Assembly (NCBI RefSeq): GCF_032062135.1
Contig: NC_092859.1
Coordinates: forward strand, 72,355,006 to 72,419,005
Direction: 5' to 3'
DNA: 64,000 nucleotides
DNA from: Pyxicephalus adspersus
Lineage: Eukaryota; Chordata; Amphibia; Anura; Pyxicephalidae
Below, piece by piece: positions 45,838-57,994 of this stretch. The notes under the pieces are model-generated. The model was not told where the DNA came from and did no database searches. It saw only the letters and a list, made by a program, of their open reading frames with translations. Position 1 is the stretch's first letter, and each line of letters begins with the position of its first letter. A program made the translations under genes and the position numbers.

Positions 45838-47093
45838 ATGGGTCCTAAGCCGAAGGGGGGGCAGAAGGGATGAACCGGCGGGGAGACGCCGGTATCTGGG
45901 GGCATTCCCGGATTGTTCTCAGCGGGCAACAGAGCCGTGAGTGACCAGGCCACAAAGGCGCGGCCTCAATTTTCGGCCGGATCCGGATTGCGGGTGGATG
46001 CGGTCCGGAGCAGCCCCGCGTCTGCAGTGCATTCTCCAGGTATGGACCAAGTGGAATCCACAGATGTGGAGATACCTTCCTCTGGGCAGGTAAATGTTTC
46101 CCCTGGCCATACATTATTGACTCCCAGTGCCTTATCCCCTATGGGGGAATCCTCCAGGGCCTTATTTACTCCGGGGGTGGAAGAGGATGGATGGGACTGG
46201 AAAGCCCACCTAAGGGCGCTCCCAACACGTTCCGATTTAGACCATAGTATTGGGAGGCTGGAAGCAAGTTGTAAAGCGGAATTCCTTCATATTCAACAGA
46301 CTATGCAACAGGTATCTAGTACTACTAATGCGCTTCAGAGTGCTTGTACGGATCTTTCTTCTCAAATGGCTTCTCACGCGGCTATTTTAGAGCATCAGGC
46401 GGCACAAATTAATATGTTATACCTAATGCAGGATGACGCGGAGAACCGCAATAGGCGCAACAATATCCGTATACATGGGTTGCCGGAAACGTTACCAAAT
46501 TCTGAGTTATATAATGCTGCGTATACTATTTTTGCTAAGTTATTAGCGATCCCCTCAGATGTGGATATTGAAATTGATAGAGTACACAGGACTCTGGGTC
46601 CCCGGGGGAGAGATCCCCAACGACCAAGAGATGTGATATGTCGGCTTAATTTTTTAGAACCAAAGAGGACATTATGAGAAAAGCCAGAGCTGCCAATGTT
46701 ATTGAATATGCTGGGGCCCAAATACAACTGATGCCGGATTTATCCAAACATACACTGGATCTTCGGAGGGCTGTCAGACCTTTACTGGATGTGCTCCGTG
46801 ATCGGAATATTTCCTACCGGTGGGGGTACCCATTCCACCTTATTGCTAGATCGGGGGGTAAGAATTATTTCCTCAGAGGTCAGGAGGATTTACCCCAGTT
46901 CTTGAGGAATCTTCAGCTTCCTGATGTAAGGCTACCGGAATGGCCTGATGTACCACTATCCTTAGCTCTAGGATCCTCCAATCGTCTGGATCAACGCCAA
47001 ACAGCACCCTCTACCATCTCTTCGCCTGGAAGGCAGCAAGGCCCTGGTTCAGGGACAGATTCATCTATACCCATGTCAACTTCACGTCCCTAA
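45838..47093 (+). pseudogene. L1 ORF1, two lesions
   Basis: ORF1p binds L1 RNA as a trimer. The ATG at 45,838 opens MGPKPKGGQKG, a basic L1-type N-terminus, then an in-frame TGA at 45,871. The same frame continues for over 250 codons: an unstructured Ser/Pro-rich part, a coiled coil (about 46,225-46,430, e.g. LEASCKAEFLHIQQTM), the signature ENRNRRNNIRIHGLPET (about 46,442) and IDRVHRTLGPRGRDPQRP (about 46,576). A one-base frameshift near 46,670 moves the C-terminal domain (MRKARAANVIEYAG to the stop at 47,091) to another frame. Two lesions in about 400 codons. Confidence 0.85.
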
Positions 47094-48026
47094 ATGATCC
47101 CCATACTTCAACTGTTGTATGGATGCCAGCTCCCCAGCCCGTTCAAGATGGTTTCAGTGGTTTCCCCTTTAACGTGCCTTAAACATCCAAGTAGCTGAAT
47201 TTTTATTTGGACACATATGTACTCTGCACTCTATTTGATGCGGCCTATGTCTTTTGCCTTTTAAAATGTCACTCTCACAAAGGCCTACAGGTGGGTAAGC
47301 TCTCTGGTAATGTATGGAGTTATTTATAATTCATATTAAGTATGGGCCCGCTTCTTTCTTTGTCTTTCTTTACATTAGTGGTTTGTTAGTTCAAAAATTT
47401 TGTACGGACACTAGGCATGGGATTTACACCTGAGAAGGGTTACCAGTTTCCTGCTTTTGTTAAGATCTTTAGATTGGACCGAAGGTCTACCAAGGGCTGT
47501 GGGGAGGGTATCCTGGCTAATAAGTCACGGTGTAGTTTATATGTTATTTTTTCTTTTGTTTACTTCTTGGTTCTTGTATAATTGTGGATGTGATGTTGTT
47601 TATTACTTCCTGTAGATTTGCACGGCGCCCGGAGGGTTTAATATAACATTGGCTCTTCCCCCGAGTGGATAAAGTTTTGAAGGTTATATTTTGTCCCCCT
47701 ATTGACCTGCCACATTCCCCCACATAGGTGAACTGCCAGTTTAGGCGGTACTAAAGGTGATACCCTTTAGCTTAGAGTACCCCTTAGACGTCTGGGGCAC
47801 AGCCCCCCCCCCCCCCCCAGCCGACTGTTACCCCTTACCCTTCCCTTACCTGAGCCTAAAGTAAATTTCTAGTTCCGACTGGCCTACTAAGGTAACTTTC
47901 ACGTCATAAGTCACTTACTGGAGAGTGGTAGCTTGATTTTATTACCATCTTCTGGGTCACCTAGTTGTTAGCCTAAGTTAGCCTATTTATAGCAGCTGAT
48001 ATGTCCACTACCCATTCACACAATCC

Positions 48027-51000
48027 GTTAGGGCCCTTAACGCTAAAGGCCTTAATGGCCCTAATAAACGCTCCCAACTTTTGTATAGTCAGCACAAAGC
48101 CAGAGTCCACATTTTAATGCTCCAGGAAACACATTTTCATTCTCAAAAGATTCCATTATTACGTAACCGCTATTATACTACCTAGATTCATAGCTCCAAC
48201 CCTGAAGGTAAAACGAAGGGGGTGTCCATAGCTTTCCATAAATCAATCCCAACTCAGATACTGGACACCTGTAATGACCCGTTGGGACGATTTGTGTTTG
48301 CAAAGATCTCCCTATGGGATAGGACTTATACGGTAGCTTCATTCTACTCTCCTAATCAACAGCCGACTTTAGCAGCTGTCCAGTTTCTGACCAAGCTTAG
48401 TACATTTGCAGAAGGCGCTTTGATAATTGGAGGAGATTTTAATTTCCCTCTAGACCCTAGGGTAGACACATCAACAGGTCATTCCTCCATCTCCTACTCC
48501 AAATTGAACGTGTTTAAGGCCAAATTGAATGATTTACAATTGATTGATGTATGGCGGACCCTGCACCCTGGCGACAAGGATTACACTTTTTACTCCAATC
48601 CCCACCATACTTACTCTCGCATAGACTATATTTTTATCAGCCATAGACTACTGGACTGGAAGCCAGAAGCTCTTATTGAAAGCTGCCCTTGGTCAGACCA
48701 TGCCTCGGTTTCCTTCATTCTCCAGATTCCCGTTGTGGGATTCAGGGAGTGGACTTGGAAATGTAACGACTCTCTTTTTAGAGATTCAGTCTGCGCAGGG
48801 GCAGTTTTAGATACCATAAGAAATTTCTTAAAAGACCACGAGTCTGACGAGACACCCCTACCTTTTCAATTGGGGGCTTTTAAAGCTGTGCTCCGTGTGG
48901 TTTTAATTCAACAAGGTTCTAGACTTAAGAAAATCAGATCCCAAGAGATTACCCATATGCTTGACAACATAAGGCAATTAGAAAGGTTACATAAAAGTAA
49001 AATGTCCTCGGATGTGTTTATTGAACTAACTTCCGCTAGGAGACGTTTACTTGAACTTTATGATTTAGCTCACCAAAAGTTTAGAGATAAATATCGCAAA
49101 TCATTTTATCAATACGGAGAGAAATGTGGCCGTCTTTTGGCGAGGGGGCTTCATCCCAGGCCAGCGGCTACATATATCCCACATATACCGAATGCTACAG
49201 GTAACAATACTGCCTTCCCACAGGAAATATTATCGGCATTTCAAAAATAATATGCTGAGTTATACAATATTCAAGCCTCACCGCATTCTACCCCTTCCCT
49301 CCGGGACTATATAGCTTCTACTGCTTTGCCGGAATTAGATCCGGCAGTATCTGCTAGCTTGGAATCTGCTTTCACAGAGGCAGAGGTGTCTGCGGTAATT
49401 GAAAATACTCCGGCGGGAAAGAGCCCAGGACCAGATGGGTTTACGCCCAAATTCTATAAATTACATGTAGAGGCCCTGGCCCTGTTTATGACTAGGGTGT
49501 TTTCCTCTATATCGGGAGAAAACCCCTTCCCTGCTCAAAGTCTAGAGGCGCATATTACTGTTCTCACTAAGCCTAAGGGAAGGACCATTCCTTGTGCTCA
49601 AACTTTAGACCAATTTCCATAATTAATGTGGACGCCAAATTCTTCTCTAAATTAATAGCCAATCGATTATCCCTATATTTACCGGACCTGATCCATACAG
49701 ATCAGGTGGGTTTTATTAATGGAAGGGAGGCCAGAGATAATACACTTAAAACACTATTGATTATTCATGCCGCCAAAATGTCCAAGACTCCTGTATGCTT
49801 GTTATCGGCTGATGCAGAGAAGGCGTTCGACAGGGTGAACTGGGCTTTTATGTACCAGGCGTTACGCCAGATAGGATTGGGCCCATTGATGGTGGCCAGG
49901 ATAGCTGCGCTCTACTCAGCCCCTAAAGCTCGGGTGAGGGTTAATGGGAGCTTGTCGGCGCCATTTCCTATTGTTAATGGTACTAGACAGGGTTGCCCAC
50001 TATCCCCCCTATTGTATGCCATAGTGATGGAACATCTGGCGGTGGCGCTGAGGACAAATGAATTTGTACAAGGGATAAAGATTGAAAAACACCATTTTAA
50101 GCTGTCCCTGTTTGCTGACGATCTCCTAATGTATATATCGTCTGCACAGACTTCTATACCAGCGATTTTAGAGGAGTTTGGAAAATTTGGGATGTTGAGT
50201 AATTTTAAAGTGAATTTTGACAAATCCGAAATACTAAATATTTCACTCTTACCTTCCCAGATACATTACCTTAAGACCCATACGCAGTTTAGGCACTGTA
50301 ATGAGAAGCTCAAATACCTAGGGGTCTTTATAACGGCAGACCCGGCTAAATTATTTAGCTATAATTATGAACCATTGCTGGATAAATTAAAGGTGGAATT
50401 AGGGAGATATAATCTACTACCTCTCTCTTGGTATGCTAGGATTAATGCTCCCAAAATGGATGTTTTACGTAAACTACTATATGTCTTCCAGATGATTCCG
50501 ATTTATTTATCGCAGGCCTTTTTAGGCAAAATGCAGCAGTTGTGCAGAAAGTTTCTGTGGACCTCGAGACGCCCCAGAATAGCTCTCCGGTATCTCACTA
50601 GGCCTAAAACATTGGGCGGTGTGGGCGTCCCTGATATCAGATGCTACTACAGAGCGACTATGTTGACTCGGGTGGTAGACTGGTTTCATACCAGGGACCG
50701 GAAGAGCTGGGTCTTGTTGGAATATATCTTATCTCCCGTCCATCTTCGCTCCTTATTGTGGATAGACATGTCTAGGCTCCAAGTACTCCGCTCGCTTCCA
50801 AGGGTCACATCTGATCTTTTGAGGGAATGGGACATTCTTGCTAGGGGGGCCATGTGTCCTCTAAAGTAGGGCCCATGACCCCCCTGTTTGATAATCCCTC
50901 GTTTGCTCCTGCAATGAATGCAAAAAAATTTCTATCCTGGACGGCTAGGGATCATAGGCAGATATGTAGTGTATTACAGAATGGGAGGGTTCCGCCCCTC

Positions 51001-51806
51001 TCCTCTTTGGACGCCAGGGTGCAGCAGTTGCCGAACGCATGGCTATTACACATCCAATTATCCTCTTTTGTAACACGATTTCTGGCTTCCTATCCCACAC
51101 AAAGGAGCTTAACGGCATTCGAATTATTACTATGTTCTGAAAATAGGCCGGTCCATGTTATATCTCAGGTATATGAGATATTAATCAGAATATATGCTAA
51201 CAAGGCTCCCACCTATACGAGATATTGGGAGAAAGAATTGGGGGTAGTTATTTCCCCACTAGAGTGGGAAAAGGCTTTTGTTCTGACCCATAAAATGGCT
51301 CTTCCTGTAAGGCCCAAGAGACCAATTATAAAATTATCTCCAGGTGGTATTTATGTCCCACGGATATCCATCGTATCTCTTCTTCGATCTCTGATAGGTG
51401 CTGGAGATGTGACTCCCAACGGGGCACGTTGTTACATATTTAGTGGGAGTGTCCGGGTTTTCGTAAATTATGGGATCAAATAGCTGATATTTATAATAGT
51501 GTGACTGGTTCTAATTTAAAGCTAACCCCTCAAATGTCATTGCTGTCCATTCTTCCTGGGTCTCTTAAGGCTTGTAAGAGAGATGCGCTACGCCATTTTC
51601 TCACAGCGGCCAGAGCAATTATACCCCGAAAGTGGAAACAACCCTTAGTACCCACCACGAGAGATTGGTTGGTGGAATTGGAAAAAATACAACATATGGA
51701 AGGCTTAATAGCTGAGGATGAGAATATGACGGAGCAATACAAGCTGACGTGGTCGGTTAGGGACTGGTTCAAAGAATCGCCTCAATTTAAATCTATATGG
51801 CAGTAA
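48027..51806 (+). pseudogene. L1 ORF2 (AP-endonuclease, reverse transcriptase, zinc knuckle), few lesions
   Basis: ORF2p nicks target DNA and reverse-transcribes L1 RNA. Endonuclease residues are all visible: ALNAKGLN (48,033), MLQETHF (48,117), IGGDFNFP (about 48,426), DYTFYS (48,582), SRIDYIF (48,615) and SDHASV (48,693). Reverse transcriptase motifs: PGPDGFTPKFYK (49,428), LSADAEKAFDRV (49,805), GTRQGCPLSPLLY (49,979), FADD (50,111-50,122) and LKYLGVFI (50,309). The C-terminal knuckle CWRC...HI*WEC lies at about 51,392-51,445. Lesions: TAG at 48,183, TAA at 49,248, frameshifts near 49,600, 50,860 and between 51,350 and 51,500, and a TAG inside the knuckle. The natural start ATG is displaced by another frameshift (an ATG at 48,001 is out of frame). 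Confidence 0.9.
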
Positions 51807-52336
51807 ACTTTGCGGAGTGTTAGGGAGTCATAAACTTTGATATAATTGGGTCTATAATGGACTCTGGGTTTGTATATGCAAAAGGCTAGTCAGACATTCC
51901 CCCCCCTGCCCCTTGCCCAATCCCCCGCTTGCCCTTGGGCTAAATGTTTTGCCTTAGTTTATGGTTAGGAATCTATGGTGGCATCCCCGGTTGTCACCGG
52001 AGCGGGGTTAGAGAGCGGATGGGAAGCTCTCGAGGGTTATTCGAGTTATTGGTTTCCTAATAATTGTTATGGTTTCTCACTCAGGCAATAAAAACTGTTT
52101 GATATGGGGTGTTCCCCTCTTGTGTTACTTCCCAACTCCTTTGTGTTTTTCCCTGTGGTTGACCCCATTTTATTTTCAGTATTGTTATGTTATTGTAAAA
52201 TGCCACTTTTTGTACAATGTGTTTTTGCAATAGAGGGCCGAGAGCCTCTGTGTTTATGTATGTGCCATTTTATGTACATGTTCTGTTATGTTATTAATAC
52301 TCAAAAAAAAAGGATTGAAACAAAAAAATCTGGTCC

Positions 52337-54025
52337 TGTCCCTGCCCCTTCAGCTTTCTGGGGGTTGCAGATGCTGATGGGAGAGCAGATCATTAGCCAG
52401 AGTGTTTAGGTTAGGCTCTGTAGCTGGCTGTAAGTGTAAGATCCTCAAACTTCACTGCTCCTGTCTATGCTGATGAAGGAGAGATTAAACCTGACTCCAC
52501 TAAATAGCTTGTTCACTCTTGGCTACACACAAGAGTTGGAAGCTGGGACAATTGTACACTGATAGCCACAGTTGCCTATTAATATGTATGGTTAGGCTGT
52601 GCTGCTGGCTCTCAGTGTAGGATCCTTAATGTGGAGTCTTAATGTTTCTCTAATAATATATGCAAAGGGGTACAGGTATAGATATATGTACCCAGGTCAG
52701 CAATATGCATTTATGCAGCTTATTGTACAAGTGAAGTATTCCTATAATCCTATTTATGTATACAGTGGAGTCTTATATTATGTGTAACTCTTCAGTCTCC
52801 TCACTGTCAGGTTTCAGATTTCAATAAGCTCCCCATCTGCAGACCCCCCACAACACATGGGTCATGTTATAGGGTAAAGGCCCTCTCCACCAGCGATGGC
52901 TCTTGTCACCATTGAGGACAGGCAGGGGTCTGCTTTTTGCCAAGAGAGGGGGCTACACACTTTTTGCCTGGTTCCTTTTTTGGCAAGCCAGATTGCAGAG
53001 GACTTTTTATGGACAGAAGAGGGAGCACACATGGCTCACTTCCCTATTACCTACCCAAACCGATCAAAGGGACTGGTTTTAATATTAAGGGGGACCTTGC
53101 ACTGATTTTTTTTAATTCTTGGCAATTTCCAGGTATAAAAAGAAGGCCTGAAAAGATGTCTGCTCAAATGGTTTCGAGGGGCATCAAATCAAGTTTATGG
53201 AAGTGGCAAACTGCCCCTGGAAGCTGCATCAAAAAGAAATAAAGCATAATCAACATAGTACCAATATAAAGGATGACACACGGACTTCTTGATTGGTTAG
53301 AGAGCTTGGGCTTGGAGCTTAGACAGTGAAAGAGGGCTGTGGGCAGAAAAGAAGCTCAACAGTAGAGGATGGTAAGGTTAACAATGCTACACACAAGATG
53401 GCTGCTTACACACATTTAATAGATGTTTTATTTTTATGGATGCAAGCAGACATAGCCAGTTCCAGTAGAAGGACAAGCATTCCAATGCAAGTAGATCAGA
53501 ATGGATATCTAATATTAAGCTTTAAAGAGTTCAGGTCTACTTTAGGTAAAAAGAAATCTGATTTGTTAGTTATACATTTGTAATTGTAGTGGATTTGTAT
53601 TTTTTGCAGAATAAGGTCCTAATTAGTGTGTAATATTTATTTTAGTTTACAGTTATTCAACACCTGTTTGCATGGAAACTCACACATATTAGTAGGGCTT
53701 AGTAGTAGCAGTACTAGTAAATTAGTATTAATACTTACTGCTGCACAAGGAATCCTAGCTATAGATACTCCAGCCTGCTTTTTTTTGAAGCTGCAAAAGT
53801 AAAACAGGTACAGGGCTTAAATTTTATGTAATACCCAGATATGTTCACCAGACAATTAGAGCTAATTCACAAATGCTTGTGATGCGGTCACTGTTTGCGG
53901 TCACTGTGATGCGGTCACTGTTTAATGTTCATACCCTTGTTAAAAATGGTCATAATTGTTGGGGTTACTTGAGCCCACCTAACTTTTTGCACCACCCATA
54001 TGAAAAAAATTGCAAGTAAATCAGT

Positions 54026-54027
<2 letters not shown>
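52337..54027. other. Unassigned DNA
   Basis: No gene recognised. Around 52,590-52,650 'ggctgtgctgctggctctcagtgtaggatcc' repeats the 52,410-52,440 wording, a local imperfect duplication. The frames near 52,896-53,583 have no family features. Confidence 0.4.

Positions 54028-54060
<33 letters not shown>
54028..54060. repeat. (TA)n microsatellite, left flank
   Basis: TA run directly abutting the Tigger-like element start at 54,061. Its continuation is on the other side at 55,080. Confidence 0.95.
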
Positions 54061-54062
<2 letters not shown>

Positions 54063-54475
54063 GTGTCTCCCCAAAAATAAAACACCCATAAAAAAAGCTG
54101 TAGCATGATTTCTAAGCATTTGCACAATATAAGCCAAACCCTGAAAATAAGACATAGTGATAGGCATGGCTATGCAGTGTACTGGCGCGGAGCTGTATAG
54201 AAGACCGACAGCCCTTCTCATCTGCCCCATCGTGACAGCCACTTTTTCAGAGGTGACCGGAGAGGTGCGGGCAGCCCCATCAACAAGGTCAGCTTCCTGT
54301 CAGGTCCCGGTCGTTCTGTGTGTGATGCAAGCTGAGGCATAGAGAGAGACATAAAAAGTGAAAGTAAAAGTCTCCTCAGTGAAGTGAAGGGCAGGATGCT
54401 CTGCTTTAGATATTGTGTGTCCTCAGGACGAAGAAGTAAAGCTGTGGCTGACGTTTTACTCAACACTGTGGGTCT

Positions 54476-54674
54476 CTCTTCCCCAGCACCAACCAGCAAC
54501 AGTCTGTGGGTCTCTCCCAACCCCCACATACACCAGTAAAGCTGCTGCTCCCCAGCACTTACCAGCAACAGTCTGTGGGTCTCTCTCACCCCCCACAAAC
54601 ACCAGTAAAGCTGCTGCTCCCCAGAACTTACCAGCAACAGTCTGTGGGTCTCTCTCACCCCACACAAACACCAT
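54476..54674. repeat. Minisatellite, 69-bp unit, three copies
   Basis: The unit is ccagcaacagtctgtgggtc plus tctctcacccccacaaacac and cagtaaagctgctgctcccc. The copies are nearly identical. Open frames on both strands (149 codons minus, 129 plus) come from it. Confidence 0.9.
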
Positions 54675-54689
54675 GGGATAGGGGAAAAG

Positions 54690-54966
54690 CTTCCACAAGT
54701 AGTTTGCTACTGAGCCCAGAGAAACCTAGCCTGCAAGAGGTTGTGATTTGGGTGAAGAATTTATGGGATAAAATAACTGACAGTGTTGTTGCCAATGCAC
54801 TCCGAGCAGGTTACATGGATAAGAGATGCTCATTTAATGGGAGCTCTATTGCTAGACATGAAAGATTGGGGGAAATGGAGTCGCAAGAAATTTAGGATTA
54901 AATTCCGGGTTTGGAGAGTTATGACGATGTTCCAGAAGAAGACGACTTTACTATATTTGAATAAAT
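54690..54966 (+). pseudogene. C-terminal fragment of a Tigger/pogo-type transposase
   Basis: The fragment reads SLLLSPEKPSLQEVVIWVKN then LWDKITDSVVANALRAGYMD, the pattern W-hydrophobic-x-x-x-W-x-x-I-x-x-x-hydrophobic near the end of DDE-type Tigger transposases. After a frameshift near 54,880 an acidic tail (SYDDVPEEDDFTIFE) ends at a TAA just before the right TIR, with an AATAAA over the stop. The catalytic core and the DNA-binding domains are absent. Confidence 0.65.
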
Positions 54967-55076
54967 GTAGATTGTTGTACCATACTTAATAAAAGTAAGA
55001 CATCCCCTGAAAATAAGCCATAGTGTGTCTTCTTGAGGAAAAATAAATATAAGATAGTGTTTTATTTTTGGGGGAA

Positions 55077-55079
<3 letters not shown>

Positions 55080-55131
<52 letters not shown>
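55080..55131. repeat. (TA)n microsatellite, right flank
   Basis: About 26 TA units following the Tigger-like element. Together with 54,028-54,060 it marks the pre-insertion microsatellite. Confidence 0.95.
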
Positions 55132-55137
<6 letters not shown>

Positions 55138-55812
55138 ATCTTTTATACTCATTTGCCATGATATCACCCTGGATGAGTCAATGAAGCAACAGCTATTCAT
55201 TTCAATCAACATAAAATATTAACAACAAAACAATATGAGAAAATTTTTTTTTTTTAAATAAATACTATTTTTTGCTCCTACACTAAAATGCTGCCATTTT
55301 CAAACTGCAAATGTATTTTATTTGGCTTCTAGTTGTATCAATTCGGAAGCTGGATTACTAATGGTTCACAAGTTTATTGTTGTACCCTAATCTTGACCTA
55401 ATGTTGTTTTCAGTACTCAAGACGCGAGACGGAGCCGTGAATGATGTCGGTTAAGTGCTGTACACATGCCAGATTCTCATCTGATCCTAGCCCTGAGGTG
55501 ATTATCCAACGAGAATCATCTAACATGTGCAAGTAGCCTTAGTGATAAAAGCAGTGAACACCAATTGCACATAAGAACACAGAAAATAGACACCAAAAAC
55601 AGTTTTGTTGGTACTTTTGTGTGTATTTGGTAAGCCATATATGTTAATTGGACTAAAATTTCAATGCATAAATAGAAAAGAACAAAAACAAAACAAGAAA
55701 AGGAAACTAAATAATTTAAGGCCTTACTAGTGCTCTTGGAAATTGCAGAATATAATCAGGATATTAACAAAGAGTTAAGGCTTTTCTACATAAATATGAC
55801 AGATATTACAAT
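55132..55812. other. AT-rich DNA with a short MITE
   Basis: A ~90-bp block at 55,453-55,542 (ctgtacacatgccagattctc ... gagaatcatctaacatgtgc) is a small inverted-repeat element related to the 10,473 family. The rest has nothing recognised. Confidence 0.5.
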
Positions 55813-55959
55813 AAGGGATGAGCTAGAAGGCCTCTGACTTGCGAATGCGTCAATTACAGCGTACAGAAGGCAGCATAAACATTAGGACATTGAGAAAGGG
55901 TGGCGCTACGTGTGAACTCAACCCACTAGCAGCAGTCTCTGCAGTCAAAACAGCAGGAG

Positions 55960-57950
55960 ACCGCATTGCTAGCTGGCATCATAACTCAGATAACATGTGT
56001 TAGGAATGCCACCCATAAAGTTGTGGAGAAGTAGTGTGGTGACATTAGACAAAAGGATGGAGGACCAGAGATGGAGCGTGGGTCAGTGAGAGCAGTAGCA
56101 GTGTGTGGCCTCTGATCAGCTATCGCCAGGGAGACCGCATCATCAATGCCACCCAGAAGTGTGTAATACAATTTTAGTGAATGTGGTACTGACAGGCAGT
56201 AGCAGAAGCAGCGGCAGAAGGAGGTGGTGGTCCCTGAGATGGAGCCTGGACCGCATTGGTAACTGGCATCTAGAGCTAAGTGTAATGAATCATCAAAGCC
56301 ACACAGAAGTGTATAATAAAATTTTAATGAATGGAGTACTGAAAGGAGGCAGCAGCAGGAGGAGGCAGTGGGCCCTGAGATGGAGCGTGGACCGCATTGG
56401 TAACTGGCATCTAGAGCTGGGTGTAGTGCATAGTCAATGCCATCCAGAAGTGTGTAATACAATTTTAATGAATGTAGTACTGACAGGCGGCAGCAGGAGG
56501 AGCCAGTGGGCCCTGGGACAGAGTAGGGACTGCATTGGAAACTGGCATCTAGAGCTGGGTGTAGTCCATTGTCAATGCCATACACACGTATATAATACAA
56601 TTTTAGTGAATGGAGTACTGACAGGCCGCAGCAGCAGGAGAAGGCGGTGGGCCCCCGAGATGGAGCCTGGACTGCATTGGAAGAGGCGGTGGGCCCTGAG
56701 ACAGAGTAGGGACTGCATTGGTAACTGGCATCTAGAGCTGGGTGTAGTGCATCGTGAATGCCACACAGAAGTGTATAATACAATTTTAGTGAGTGGAGTA
56801 CTGACAGGTGGCAGCAACAGCAGGAGGCGGACAGACCTGAGAAGGAGTGGGGACCGCATTGATAACTGGCATCTAGAGCTGGGTGTAGTGCATCGTCAAT
56901 GCCACACAGAAGTGTGTAATACAATTTTAGTGAATGGAGTACTGACAGGCGGCAACAACAGCAGAAGGAGGGAGAGGACGCGGAGGGACCTGAGAAGGAG
57001 CAGGGACCGCGTTGGTAACTTACATCTAGAGCTGGAAGTAGTGCATCGTTAATGCCACACAGATGTGTATAATACAATTTTACTGAATGGAGTACTGGGA
57101 GACGGCAGGAGGAGTAAGCAATGGGCCCTGAGTAGGAGAGGGTACTGCATTGGTAACTGGCATCCAGAGATGGGTGTAGTGCATCGGCAATGCCACACAG
57201 AAGTGTGTAATACATATTTAGTGTATGGAGTACAGACAGGCTGCAGCAGGAGGAGGCGGTGAGGCCTGAGACAGAGCGGGTACCGCATTGGTAACTGTCA
57301 TCTAGAGCTGGGTGTAGTGCATTGTCAATGTCACACAGAAGTGTGTAATACAATTTTACTGACTGGAGTACTGACAGGAGGCAGCAACAGCAGGAGGAGG
57401 AGGTGGGCCCTGAGACGGACCGTGGACCGCATTGGTAACTGGCATCTAGAGCTGAGTGTAGTGCATCGTGAATGCCACACAGAAGTGTATAATAAAATTC
57501 CAGTGAATGGAGTACTGACAGGCGGCAGCGACAGGAGGTGAAGGAGGCGGTGGGCCCTGAGAAGGAGCTGGAACTGCACTGTTATCTGGCATCTAGAGTT
57601 TGGTGTAGTGCATCGTTAATGCCACACAGAAGTGTGTAATACAATTTTACTGAATGGAGTACTGGCAGGGGGCAGCAACACCAGGAGAAGGAGGCGTGGG
57701 TCCTGAGATGGAGCGGGGACCGCATTGGTATGTGGCATCTAGAGCTGGGTGCAGTGCATCGTCAATTCCACACAGAAGTGTGTAATACAATTTTAGTGAA
57801 AAGAGTACTGACAAGCGGCAGCAACAGCAGGAGAAGGAGGCGGTGGACCCTGAGAAGTAGTAGGGATCGCATTGGTAACTAACATTCAGAGCTGGATGTA
57901 GTCCATCGTTAATGCCACCCAGAAGAAGGTAGAGGATATTGCTAGTTTGC
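55960..57950. repeat. Minisatellite, ~140-bp unit, about 13-14 copies
   Basis: The anchor 'accgcattggtaactggcatctagagctg' recurs at about 56,250, 56,391, 56,529, 56,714, 56,851, 57,006, 57,147, 57,285, 57,427, 57,573, 57,720 and 57,868. Intervals are 137-155 bp, with one 43-bp partial unit at 56,671. Units include 'agaagtgtgtaatacaattttag' and a variable purine-rich 'ggcagcaacagcaggagg' stretch. Because the unit is stop-poor, long frames of 455 codons (minus) and 315 codons (plus) run through it. These are not genes in my judgement. Confidence 0.95.
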
Positions 57951-57994
57951 ATCATGAAGTGGGTGACATGTATGCCAACCCGCAATCTTACAAT

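Larger units (their letters stand above)
45726..52321 (+). mobile_element. Full-length L1-like retrotransposon with perfect 15-bp TSD
   Basis: The 15-bp string AAAAAAATCTGGTCC occurs at 45,711-45,725 and 52,322-52,336 and nowhere else that I saw nearby, giving exact ends. The 6,596-bp element starts aggggggcgtggctgg, has ORF1 and ORF2 in order, and ends in an A-rich tail (aaaaggattgaaac). The target contains TTTT/A on the opposite strand, as used by L1 endonuclease. Lesions are few, so this is the youngest L1 in the window. Confidence 0.93.
54061..55079 (+). mobile_element. Tigger/pogo-like DNA transposon, internally deleted
   Basis: Terminal inverted repeats of about 24 bp: left CCGTGTCTCCCCAAAAATAA, right (inverted) AGTGTTCCCCCAAAAATAA. 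Both sides are (TA)n, consistent with a TA target duplication typical of Tc1/mariner-type elements. A plus-strand fragment of transposase C-terminus lies near the right end. The middle holds a 69-bp minisatellite, so most of the transposase is missing. Confidence 0.75.

Noticed and set aside
54218..54698. 149- and 80-codon minus-strand frames
   Set aside because: Shadows of the 69-bp minisatellite on the strand opposite the transposase fragment.
56105..57353. Long frames on both strands (315 and 455 codons) as repeat-protein genes
   Set aside because: They run through a 140-bp minisatellite, are open on both strands, have no conserved domain, and lie inside a transposon.
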